From CAWUKT01 sp963923035 (GTDB lineage: Bacteria > Bacteroidota > Bacteroidia > J057 > JADKCL01), in contig CAWUKT010000027.1 in assembly GCA_963923035.1 (NCBI GenBank), positions 12,214 to 76,213 of the forward strand: a stretch of 64,000 nucleotides of DNA. The letters run 5' to 3'. Position 1 is the stretch's first letter, and each line of letters begins with the position of its first letter. Shown here one piece after another: positions 46,200 to 54,697 of the stretch. A program made the translations under genes and the position numbers. The notes under the pieces were generated by a model, which worked only from the letters and a program-made list of their open reading frames with translations, did not search any database and was not told where the DNA came from.

Positions 46200-46844
46200 T
46201 TAGGGCTGGACGGCCAATTTTGAAGTGGCTTTGCTGAGGGCCGCCTGGAAAGATTGGCCGTTCATGGTCCCCATGAGGACGAGGTCTTTGCCCTCCTCGC
46301 TGGGACCGCGGGCCATCAGTACGACATCGGTGGCCGCCTCCTTCACCAGACTCATCCACACATTTTCTTCTTCGCTGCTGTACGCGCCCAGAACGATGAT
46401 TTGGTACCCTGAGGGGGCCGTCTCGAACTGGGTCACGAAGCCATTGACTTCGTCGGGCGAATTGTAGTGGAATTGGGTGGTCTGCTTGAAGGCTTCCTCG
46501 GTGGGGGAGAGGGTGCTGACCTGTTGGTTGAAGACGACAACTGCTTCCCGAAAAATGATCTCATCGATATAACCGGGCACAGGTGCTTCAGTAGCGGAAA
46601 AAATCGATTGTTCCATGCTCTTCGTCCATTCTCCATCTTCTTCGACCTTCTTTCCAAAGAATTCATCGGGCAATTCGTTGATGGGAAAACTTTGCGGTTC
46701 AATGGTAATCACCGTATCCGGGACCATTTCCACCCCTTCTGCTTGGCCTTCACCTTTGTCTTTTTCGTAGCCATAGGCCCAAACGCCCGCGGTCAGCAAG
46801 CCAGTCATCAGGAGGAAAGAGAGGGTAAATCGAAGGACATTCAT
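46200..46844 (-). CDS. Exported protein of unknown function
   Basis: 214 residues with an N-terminal hydrophobic signal (about 5-23, TGLLTAGVWA). The mature part is acidic and mixed alpha/beta, with no cysteine and no motif I recognise. It is a single gene lying between two T9SS substrate genes. Function and family are unknown; the signal peptide and normal codon use support a real gene. Confidence 0.65.
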   Translation of the reverse strand: MNVLRFTLSFLLMTGLLTAGVWAYGYEKDKGEGQAEGVEMVPDTVITIEPQSFPINELPDEFFGKKVEEDGEWTKSMEQSIFSATEAPVPGYIDEIIFREAVVVFNQQVSTLSPTEEAFKQTTQFHYNSPDEVNGFVTQFETAPSGYQIIVLGAYSSEEENVWMSLVKEAATDVVLMARGPSEEGKDLVLMGTMNGQSFQAALSKATSKLAVQP

Positions 46845-47062
46845 GGTTGGAAGAATTGATTTGGGGCTGAAAAAGAGGATTTTCTGGAAAAAAGCAAAAT
46901 TTTTTTAGTGGGGAATTAAACCAACGACTGTGATGGGGGTCAAAGGTGCGAATTCCGAAAAAGAGATGTAAACGGCTTCCCAATAAACTGGTGGGCCACC
47001 TTCCCCCGCGCTGGGGGAAACGGGATTTCCATGTTTGACCAATACCCAACAATTGAAAAGTT

Positions 47063-47869
47063 ATGAAATACAGCATTTTGAAAATTACTGCCTTGCTCGC
47101 CCTGATTGTCGTAATTACCAGCTGCCAGAAAGAAACCGTGGACCTGGACATCGATTCATCCCAATCCCAGTCTGACGCGGAAATGGTAATGGAAGAAATG
47201 GAAGAAGACGTCTTGTTGCGTACGATCGAGGAAAATTACAGCACGACCAGTGGGACCTGTCCCTCGGTGACCTACCAAAGCCCGGCCGGGACCTTCCCGA
47301 ATGTCATCACCATAGACTGGGGTGCAGGCTGCACAGGACCTGACGGCCGCTTCCGCAGCGGAGCCATCGTCGTCGAAGTCTCCGAAAGCCACTTTACGGC
47401 TGGCGCTGTCCGCACCTTCACTTCCCAGAACTATACGGTCAATGGCTGGCAGGTGGAAGGCGTCCGCACCGTCACCAATCTCGGGGACAACGACCAGGGC
47501 CAGATGCAGTGGAACATTGTCGTGAAAAATGCGTCGATCACCGATCCCGACGGGGCCGTCGGGACCTGGAGCACCGACCGCGTCCGGACGCAGGTCGAAG
47601 GCAGCGAAACCGAATCGCTCTCCGATGATTCCTACGAAATCACCGGAACGGCTTCCGGCACCAACCGCAAAGGCAATAGCTATACCGCCGAGATCATCAG
47701 CCCCTTGTACAAGTCCTTCGAATGCCGCTGGGTATCATCGGGCGTGATCGAAGTCACGGGCAGCGCCGGGCGCAGCCGCCAACTCGACTACGGCGACGGC
47801 ACCTGCGACAACAAAGCCACGGTAACTTTCGCGAATGGCAACCAACGCGAGATCACCCTGCGCCAATAA
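47063..47869 (+). CDS. Small lipoprotein of unknown function
   Basis: 268 residues. Signal peptide and lipobox VITSC (Cys21). An acidic linker (about 25-55) leads to a beta-rich domain with repeated 'VEVSESHFTAGAVRTFTSQNYTVNGWQVEG'-like strands (shortened here to its key pattern of alternating polar and hydrophobic residues). Four cysteines in the mature domain could form two disulfides. Similar proteins exist in Bacteroidota, mostly unnamed. A clear terminator follows the stop. Confidence 0.72.
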   Translation: MKYSILKITALLALIVVITSCQKETVDLDIDSSQSQSDAEMVMEEMEEDVLLRTIEENYSTTSGTCPSVTYQSPAGTFPNVITIDWGAGCTGPDGRFRSGAIVVEVSESHFTAGAVRTFTSQNYTVNGWQVEGVRTVTNLGDNDQGQMQWNIVVKNASITDPDGAVGTWSTDRVRTQVEGSETESLSDDSYEITGTASGTNRKGNSYTAEIISPLYKSFECRWVSSGVIEVTGSAGRSRQLDYGDGTCDNKATVTFANGNQREITLRQ

Positions 47870-47892
47870 GATTCAATCAGAGTGGATGTCGT

Positions 47893-47925
47893 AATCCCCG
47901 TCAGCGAACTGCTGGTGGGGATTTT
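47893..47925 (+). terminator. Terminator after the 268-residue lipoprotein gene
   Basis: AATCCCC (47893-47899) pairs with GGGGATT (47917-47923), with an inner CAGC/GCTG stem, and runs into TTTT. Confidence 0.75.
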
Positions 47926-47955
47926 CCATAGAAACCAAATTTAAAAAAGCGGTTT

Positions 47956-50034
47956 CTATCTTAAAATACTCAAGGGAAGGCTGGCCTGGCGGTCCCCGAT
48001 GATCGCGAACACCCGGTAAATTCCCGAATTCAGATTTTGCACATCAAAAACCATTTCTCCTAATCCAGTTTCTACTACCTTTTCAATTACCAATTTGCCT
48101 GAGGCATCCCAAATTCGGATCCAACCTTCCTCGGACAGACCCGCTTCCCAAGCAATCCGGACCGATTCCCGGGCAGGATTTGGAGCCAGGGTAAAGCCGG
48201 GGATCATGGCTTCGTCCCGACCGACGACCACATCGAGGAACTGGCAGTCGATGTCGGTGCCGCAATCCTCCTGAACCGTCAGGCAAACCTGAAAATTGCC
48301 GGGGTTGGCATAGGTATGCTGCGGATTCTGTTGGTTGCTGGTATTGCCATCACCGAAGGCCCACGTATAGCTGATCGGATTGCCGTTGAGGACGGTTTGA
48401 TCGGTGAACTGGGCGGTGAGGCCGTTAAAGGAAGAAGTGAACGCGACGTTGGGCGCGGGGCAGCTCACCGTGACCGATTGGCAATCGGTGGAGGTGCCGC
48501 AGGCATTGGCGGTGGTGAGGCAGACGGTATAGGTTCCCGGCGTAGCATAGGTATGCTGGGGATTTTGCTGGGTGGAGGCGTTGCCGTCGCCGAATTGCCA
48601 GGACCAACTGTTGTTGGCGTTTTGGCTTTGGTCGGTGAACTGGACGGCCAATTGGTTCGCGTTGCTGGTGAAGGCCGCCACCGGAACCGGACAATTGATG
48701 GTCACTGTTTGGCAGAAGGTATCGGAGCCGCAGGGATCCGTGACGACCTGGCAAACGGTATAGGTGCCATTCGCGAAATAGCTGTGGGTCGGATTGGGGG
48801 TGGAGCTGGAAGCGCCGTCGCCGAAGGTCCAGAAATAGCCGGTATTGCCATTGGTGGTGGAAAGGTCGGTGAGGGAGAGCATGAAATTGTTGATGGAAAA
48901 ACTAAAATTGGCCGTGGTGGGCAGGCAGGCGACCGAGAGGACCTGGCAACTGGAATCGGTTCCGCAGGCATCTGTGGTGGTGAGGCAAACGGTATAGTTT
49001 CCGGGGCCGGGGTAGACATGATTGGGGTTGACGGCGGTGCTGGTGGTGCCATCGCCGAAATCCCAGAGGAAGCTCACGCCGCTGGAGGCGGAGGAGAGGT
49101 TGGAAAAAGCCGTAGACAATCCGGTTTGGACACTGGAAAAGCTGGCCTGGGGAGCAGGGCAGGTAATCGCGATGGATTGGCAGGAAGAATCGGTGCCGCA
49201 TTGGTCGGTGGTAACAAGACAAACGGTATAAGTTCCGGCAGCCGCATATTGGTGGGTGGGGTTTTGGGCGGTGCTGGTGGTACCATCGCCGAAATCCCAC
49301 AGCCAGGACGAGATGGCCCAGCCCGTGCTCTGGTCGGTAAAATCAACCTGGGCGCCGGTCGTTGTGGTCGAGAAACTGGCGCTGGGCGGTCCCGCGCAGG
49401 TGAAATTCACCGTCTCGCAAATGTTGATCCCAGCCTGGGAACAACTGCCGCCGGAGAACTGGGCGCAGAAGGTATAAGAACCGGGTCCGGGGAGCTGCGC
49501 CTGGCAGGAACTGGATTGAACGGGACAGTTTCCGAACAATACTTCCTTGATTTGGGAGTCGTCGTTGGAGACGGCCATGATGTCTACGAGGCCATTGCCG
49601 AGGTCGACCACCTGGACCTGGTAGCTCAGGGGCTGCGAAAAGCAGCTACAGCCCGCTTGGAACCCAGTGGTGATCGTATCGGCCCCGCCCCCATTGCTGA
49701 CGATCTGGCTCACTTCGTAGTTCAGGCAGGTACTCGGATTCGCGGGCGAATAGTCAATCTGGAGGCCCTGCCCAGGGGTGGCCAGGGACGCGGTGGCAAT
49801 GGGATTGGCGAAGTCATTGGGGAGGTGGACCCGAAAGTCAATGGTGGTCGCTCCTACGGACGCATCCGTCAGGAACAACTCGAACTGACCGAGGGTCTGG
49901 TTGCTGAGGCGCACGGAGTCGATGACAAATCCCGCCTGGGGCGGCGTCTGGCCAAAGGCCCAGGCAGCGCTTCCAAGGAGCAAACCGATCAAGAGAGCAA
50001 GCAATCGAGGGGCAGAGGTACGGTAGAGGATCAT
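47956..50034 (-). CDS. T9SS-secreted protein with five cysteine-containing PKD repeats
   Basis: 692 residues. Signal peptide about 1-28 (AWAFGQ). An N-terminal domain (30-215, several cysteines) is followed by five PKD repeats of about 75 residues (roughly 217-600), each with the PKD core 'W-x-FGDG' and 'YTVCL'. Each repeat also has four cysteines in fixed places: at the repeat start (C-P-x-P), in YTVCL, in CGT/CGS and before Q (CQ). The C-terminal about 75 residues form a type A T9SS sorting domain (LAPNPARESVRI, IWDASGKLV, LNSGIYRVF). It is probably a surface or secreted adhesin or matrix protein. It is a single gene. Confidence 0.88.
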   Translation of the reverse strand: MILYRTSAPRLLALLIGLLLGSAAWAFGQTPPQAGFVIDSVRLSNQTLGQFELFLTDASVGATTIDFRVHLPNDFANPIATASLATPGQGLQIDYSPANPSTCLNYEVSQIVSNGGGADTITTGFQAGCSCFSQPLSYQVQVVDLGNGLVDIMAVSNDDSQIKEVLFGNCPVQSSSCQAQLPGPGSYTFCAQFSGGSCSQAGINICETVNFTCAGPPSASFSTTTTGAQVDFTDQSTGWAISSWLWDFGDGTTSTAQNPTHQYAAAGTYTVCLVTTDQCGTDSSCQSIAITCPAPQASFSSVQTGLSTAFSNLSSASSGVSFLWDFGDGTTSTAVNPNHVYPGPGNYTVCLTTTDACGTDSSCQVLSVACLPTTANFSFSINNFMLSLTDLSTTNGNTGYFWTFGDGASSSTPNPTHSYFANGTYTVCQVVTDPCGSDTFCQTVTINCPVPVAAFTSNANQLAVQFTDQSQNANNSWSWQFGDGNASTQQNPQHTYATPGTYTVCLTTANACGTSTDCQSVTVSCPAPNVAFTSSFNGLTAQFTDQTVLNGNPISYTWAFGDGNTSNQQNPQHTYANPGNFQVCLTVQEDCGTDIDCQFLDVVVGRDEAMIPGFTLAPNPARESVRIAWEAGLSEEGWIRIWDASGKLVIEKVVETGLGEMVFDVQNLNSGIYRVFAIIGDRQASLPLSILR

Positions 50035-50195
50035 TTGGCCTCAAGATAACCGTTTGCGGAGGAAAAGGGAAAGGGAGCGGGCAGGAATCCCGCTTGCAGC
50101 AGGGATGGCAGCAATTGGGGAGCTCCCGCGTAAGCGGAGCGACTGCGGACAGCCCGGCCCGGCGCGTGAGCGACGGGGCTGCCCTACTCAAACCA

Positions 50196-51815
50196 CTAAA
50201 ATTGGAAATAAATGAAGGCCTGGAGGTCGCTGGAAATGGTCTGGTAAATCACAAATATGGCCACTACCGAAACCGCCAATTTGACCGCCATGTGCGAATC
50301 GAGCCACAGTGTGCGCAGTTCTTCCTTCCATTTCGACGGGAACCAGTGCAATACAAAGCCAATGTACATGACCATGAAGACCCACTGGTAACTGCTCAGA
50401 ATCTCCGGAATCAGGTCCCAGCGGAACTCGTACCAGACTTGGTTGAACCATTCGAGGACGTCTTCCTGGCTCTGCCCCCGGAACCAAATCCGGGTGAAGG
50501 TGATGAAGTTGAAGGTGAGGAAAATGGTCCAAATCTGCCAGAACCACTCTTTTCGCCCTTCCCAGGGACTGATCTTGCGCCACAGCTTGTAGGCGACCAA
50601 CCCGATCCCGTTCAGTGCCCCCCAAATGATGAAGAGCCAACTCGCGCCGTGCCAGAATCCCCCCAGGGTCATTGTGATCATCAGGTTGGCGGAGGTAAAC
50701 AGCTCTTTTCGGACCTTGGGGAAGCGGATGCTGAGGAAAATGAGCGTGGAGGCCAGTAAGACGAAGGTAATGAGCACCTCGAGCCAGATTTCCCAGCCGA
50801 AGAGCAGGAGCACCAGGATGGGGAGAATGGCAAAAAAGACGTAGGTGAGGAAGGACGCCGAGCGGCTACCGCCCAGGGGAATATAGAGGTAGTCCTTGAG
50901 CCAGGTGGACAGCGAAATGTGCCAGCGTTTCCAGAATTCCCCGACGGAACGGGCCTTGTAGGGCGAATTGAAGTTGATGGGCAGGCGGAATCCCATGAGC
51001 AATGCCACCCCGATCGCAATGTCGGTGTAGCCGGCGAAGTCACAGTAGACCTGCAACGAATAGCCGTACAGTCCCATCACATTTTCAAAGCCGGTATACG
51101 CGCCCGGATCGGCAAAGACCCGGTCGACAAAGTTCACGGCGATATAGTCCGCGATGAACAATTTCTTCACAAGCCCCTTCAGGATCCACCACATCGCGAT
51201 GCCCATTTCCCGTTGGGTGAGGCGGAACGGCTGGTAAATCTGGGGGATGAATTCGGATGCCCGCACGATGGGACCGGCCACGAGCTGGGGAAAAAACGAG
51301 ACGTAGAAGCCGAAATCGAGGATGTTGCGGACGGGTTCGATCTTGCGCTTGTAGACGTCGACGGCGTAGGAAATGGTCTGGAAGGTGAAGAAGGAAATGC
51401 CCACCGGCGGGACCAGTTTGTCCACAGTGAGGTTGGAGCCTGTGATGTCGTTGACCACCGAATTGAAGTGGTTGTAGTAGGTGGCGCTGGGGTCAAAATA
51501 GTCCTGGGCGACTTCCACGAAGAAGTAGGTGTACTTGAAGTAGCCGAGCAAAAGGAGGTTGACGACGATGGAGAGGACGAGGAAAAAGAGTCGGACCCCC
51601 TTTCGTTCGGAGCCGTGGATGCCAAAGCCGATGGCGTAGTCGACGAGGGTGGAGAAGATGAGGAGAACGAAGAAAAAGCCGCCGGTCTTGAAGTAGAAGA
51701 AGAGGCTGACGAGGAACAAAAAGGCGTTCCGGGCGGTGCGGTGGGGATGGATGAGGGAAAAAACTGCGAGGACGACGCCAAAGAAGATCCAGAACTCCAC
51801 GTTCGTGAAGATCAT
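50196..51815 (-). CDS. MBOAT-family O-acyltransferase (PatA/AlgI type)
   Basis: 539 residues with about ten or more membrane segments. It has the MBOAT signatures FWKRWHISLSTWLKDYLYIPLGGSR and GGFWHGASWLFIIWGALNG, whose histidine is the catalytic one. Such proteins move an acetyl group across the inner membrane to an acceptor chain or partner: alginate (AlgI), peptidoglycan (PatA) or teichoic acid D-alanylation (DltB). The start is set at the ATG at 51815 (MIFTNVEFWIFF), preceded by AAGGAAAAGG; a GTG at 51860 is an alternative. It is the last gene of the run with two SGNH proteins just upstream, which suggests it feeds acetyl groups to them. Confidence 0.92.
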   Translation of the reverse strand: MIFTNVEFWIFFGVVLAVFSLIHPHRTARNAFLFLVSLFFYFKTGGFFFVLLIFSTLVDYAIGFGIHGSERKGVRLFFLVLSIVVNLLLLGYFKYTYFFVEVAQDYFDPSATYYNHFNSVVNDITGSNLTVDKLVPPVGISFFTFQTISYAVDVYKRKIEPVRNILDFGFYVSFFPQLVAGPIVRASEFIPQIYQPFRLTQREMGIAMWWILKGLVKKLFIADYIAVNFVDRVFADPGAYTGFENVMGLYGYSLQVYCDFAGYTDIAIGVALLMGFRLPINFNSPYKARSVGEFWKRWHISLSTWLKDYLYIPLGGSRSASFLTYVFFAILPILVLLLFGWEIWLEVLITFVLLASTLIFLSIRFPKVRKELFTSANLMITMTLGGFWHGASWLFIIWGALNGIGLVAYKLWRKISPWEGRKEWFWQIWTIFLTFNFITFTRIWFRGQSQEDVLEWFNQVWYEFRWDLIPEILSSYQWVFMVMYIGFVLHWFPSKWKEELRTLWLDSHMAVKLAVSVVAIFVIYQTISSDLQAFIYFQF

Positions 51816-51863
51816 GGGAACCTTTTCCTTGAAACTGAATATGTCGCGTAGCAGCTCCACGTT

Positions 51864-53126
51864 TTATTTCGGTTGCGCGGCCAGGCCGCACAGGTGATCG
51901 TCGTACGCCCCCATCAGGGCGTTGAACAGCAGGTCACCCACCAGCTGGTAACCTGGCTTTAGCAAATGTATTTTGTCCTTGTTCGCGAGGCCCCGGGCCT
52001 GCCATTTCTTGATCGAGCCCAGCCCGCCCATCACGCCGTACAGGTCCCAGACCGCGCCGCCGTGCTTTTCCGCCAGGCGCAGCATCGCTTCCCGCACCTG
52101 TTCGGCGTTTTTGTTCGGGTACCGCCGCTGGTAATAGCTGTCGTTGTTCGTCGTGAACAGGATGGCTGCATCCGGGTTGGCGGCTTTGACGCGCTGCACC
52201 AGCGCGTCGTAATTTTTCTCGTACGCCGAGGAGCTGAACCGGGGCCCGTTGGCATCGTTGATCCCAATCGAGAACACCACCAAATCGGGCTTCAGTGGCC
52301 GGAGGTGCTGCTCGAAGAGATCGCAGCGGAGGTAGGAGGTCGTCGCCGCGCCGTTCACGCCGATGGCGTGGTAGATGAAGCCGGGATCTTCCGATTCCAG
52401 GCCGACGCCGCGCAGGGTGAAATGGGTCTGGCCCGAATCGGACCGGTAAAATTCCACTTCCATTTCCGTGAGGTGACGGTCGAGGTAGAGGACCGAGCAG
52501 CCGTTTTGGGGCTCCGCTTGGATGCGGTAGTTCACGGAGTCGTTCTTGAGGCGGATCGCAAAGGAACTCGGATCGACATCGTGGTAGATTCGGATGCGGT
52601 TGAAGGCGTACTGGGGGTAGTTGTCGCCGCGGAAATAGAGCCGGAGCGAGGTGAGCGTATCGCGGGTCGCCACGGCGATGCCGGTCAGGCCGAGGGTCAG
52701 TTCGGGGCTGCGTTCGATGCAGCGGGTGCGACTCCAGGTGCCGGTCCAAACAGCCTTGTAGTTGTAGGGATTGTTGGTGCGGGCCATCCGGTAGGGGAAG
52801 AGGAGGCCGCGGCTGCCCCGGGTGCCGGGGTAGAAGGTTTGGAGGCGTTGGCGGAGCCGGTCCGACCACATGTCCGCCTGGATATGGGAGCCGCCGATGT
52901 GGAAGACGTTGATCTGGCCGGTGCCTTTGAACAGCAGGTCGTCGACGCGTTGGAAGAGGCGTTGGAAGTCGCTGCTGTCGCCGGGGATGATCAATTTGTT
53001 GAGGTCGTACTGGATGAACGGATAGGTTTCCGTTGCGTACGGATAGTCGTTTTGGGCCTGCGTCGGCAGGGGAAGGATCCAGGCAAGTCCCAGCCAGAGG
53101 GCGATGTGGAGCCAGCGTTTACCCAT
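51864..53126 (-). CDS. SGNH-hydrolase-like secreted protein, MBOAT partner
   Basis: 420 residues with a signal peptide (about 1-24, LPTQAQ). The SGNH fold is recognised from block I IGGSHIQADMWSDR (nucleophile Ser in GGS, where GDS is usual), block III SIGINDANG (Gly-x-Asn-Asp), and block V DKIHLLKPGY (Asp-x-x-His). In PatA/PatB-type systems such periplasmic proteins transfer the acetyl group to the glycan. The start is the ATG at 53126, as a longer frame lacks a signal peptide. It overlaps the upstream SGNH gene by eight bases and is followed closely by the MBOAT gene, so the three are one operon. Confidence 0.85.
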   Translation of the reverse strand: MGKRWLHIALWLGLAWILPLPTQAQNDYPYATETYPFIQYDLNKLIIPGDSSDFQRLFQRVDDLLFKGTGQINVFHIGGSHIQADMWSDRLRQRLQTFYPGTRGSRGLLFPYRMARTNNPYNYKAVWTGTWSRTRCIERSPELTLGLTGIAVATRDTLTSLRLYFRGDNYPQYAFNRIRIYHDVDPSSFAIRLKNDSVNYRIQAEPQNGCSVLYLDRHLTEMEVEFYRSDSGQTHFTLRGVGLESEDPGFIYHAIGVNGAATTSYLRCDLFEQHLRPLKPDLVVFSIGINDANGPRFSSSAYEKNYDALVQRVKAANPDAAILFTTNNDSYYQRRYPNKNAEQVREAMLRLAEKHGGAVWDLYGVMGGLGSIKKWQARGLANKDKIHLLKPGYQLVGDLLFNALMGAYDDHLCGLAAQPK

Positions 53127-54690
53127 TGGCTTTGGGGTTTTGGTTTTTCTGGGGAGCTGGTTCTTTCTGCGGTGGCTGCTGGTTGGCGGCCTGGCGGAAA
53201 TTGGCGTAGTCCTCGAGGAAGGAAGCGACGAAGACCTGGGCGATTTTGCGGGCACCTTTGGGGTTGAAGTGGACGTAGTCGGAGGCGGCCAACGGGGGGG
53301 CATTTTCCACCCACCCGATCATGGAATTGTGCCCGCCCATGACTTCATAAATATCGAAATAGGCGGCTCCGGCTTCAAATGCCCCTTCTTTCAGGGCATC
53401 CCGGACCGCTTCAAGGTAGGGATAAGTCTGAAACTTGCCCTTGACCTTGGTGGACATGTCAGACGGCCCGATGAGGATGATGGGGACGTCGGGAAGAATG
53501 CGCTGGAAAAAACGGATCTGGTTCCGCACCGAATTCCCGTAGTTCTTCGCCGATTTTTCACTTTTGATATAGGGAATCGTGTTGCCGCCGAATTGCAGGA
53601 TGACCAGTTTCGTATTGAGCGATTGGAGCATGCCGAGAAATGTTCCCCGTTCCAGCCCACTGAAAAGCGTTCCCGATTGGCCCCGCAGGCCGATATTGTC
53701 CACGACGACTCCACTCTGGTTCTGCAAGCATACCCCGTAAATCTCCGGACTGTCCACCCCTTCAAAGGTCAGCTTCATCGTGCCCGGCGTCGCGTCAAAG
53801 TTCCAGGTGCGTTCCTGCAAGCCGGTGGCCGGGAACAGCGTATCGACCGAGATTTCTACGTCGTCCACCAACAGCTTCAGGACCACTTTCCGGCGTTGGT
53901 ACCCATAGAAAAGCCGCAATTGCGAGAAGGTCTTGCTTTTGTTGTAGGCGGGGGGCGATTTCTTGAGCTCGAGCCAGCCGGTGGCGACCTCGGCGGAGTC
54001 CAGGAGGGAGTCGGCGATGGGGGGAGTGAAGCGGGCAAATGAAGCCGTGGCTCCGTAGCGGTTGTGGGTGACGTCCGGGCTTTTCCGGCCGTAGCCGGGA
54101 TAGCGCTTGAAGTTTTCGCTCTGGGATTGCCGGACCGAAAAGCTGTTGACAGCTGGCACCGGGGCTTGAAGCCCGGGGCCCGAACCGCCGAATTTCTCCT
54201 GGAAGCGGGCCCGGATGAGCGAGGTCATCCTGTCGCCTTCGATTTGGGAGTCCCCAAAGTGGAAGATGTGCACCGGCTTTTCCTCCGCCGCTGCCGCCTC
54301 CATCGCGCGGAACGCGGGGAACAGGACGCTGCGGTCGCCGTCGGGATACTGGATTTTCTTGGCGTCGTTGTCGCCGACCAGTTCCGGGTCCTCAACCTGG
54401 ACTTCCGAGGCCAGGGTATCGGGGGTCGGGGTCGTGTCCACCACACCCAGGCGTTCGACCTCCTCGATGATGGAGGTCATGTCGACGTCCGAAGTGTCTT
54501 CGGCGATGAATTCGGACAGGGTCGGAAAATAGAGGGTGAGGTCACTGGTGATCGGGAGGCCGTCTTTGGGAAAAATGGCCATGATGCCGATGAGCACCGC
54601 GAATACGATCCCCATGTAGAGGACCACATGCTGCGGCTCCACCGGCGGGTCCTGCTGGCCCGGATCCTCCTGTATGGGTACCTCCTTCAA
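53119..54690 (-). CDS. SGNH-hydrolase-like membrane-anchored protein
   Basis: 523 residues. A short cytoplasmic N-terminus, one membrane segment (about 23-41), an acidic linker to about 110, then an SGNH domain. Block I is HFGDSQIEGDRM (Ser-containing GDS), block III reads LQFGGNTI (Asn kept, the following Asp replaced by Thr) and block V is DYVHFNPKGA (Asp-x-x-His). The C-terminus is a Pro/Gln/Lys-rich tail. It is probably a periplasmic O-acetyltransferase or esterase held in the inner membrane. It starts seven bases after the LysM protein gene and overlaps the next SGNH gene. Confidence 0.82.
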   Translation of the reverse strand: MKEVPIQEDPGQQDPPVEPQHVVLYMGIVFAVLIGIMAIFPKDGLPITSDLTLYFPTLSEFIAEDTSDVDMTSIIEEVERLGVVDTTPTPDTLASEVQVEDPELVGDNDAKKIQYPDGDRSVLFPAFRAMEAAAAEEKPVHIFHFGDSQIEGDRMTSLIRARFQEKFGGSGPGLQAPVPAVNSFSVRQSQSENFKRYPGYGRKSPDVTHNRYGATASFARFTPPIADSLLDSAEVATGWLELKKSPPAYNKSKTFSQLRLFYGYQRRKVVLKLLVDDVEISVDTLFPATGLQERTWNFDATPGTMKLTFEGVDSPEIYGVCLQNQSGVVVDNIGLRGQSGTLFSGLERGTFLGMLQSLNTKLVILQFGGNTIPYIKSEKSAKNYGNSVRNQIRFFQRILPDVPIILIGPSDMSTKVKGKFQTYPYLEAVRDALKEGAFEAGAAYFDIYEVMGGHNSMIGWVENAPPLAASDYVHFNPKGARKIAQVFVASFLEDYANFRQAANQQPPQKEPAPQKNQNPKANG

Positions 54691-54697
54691 AGTATCT

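Noticed and set aside
47956..50034. Regular DNA repeats resembling a CRISPR array
   Set aside because: The periodicity is about 230 bases and comes from coding PKD repeats; there are no short identical repeats with unique spacers.
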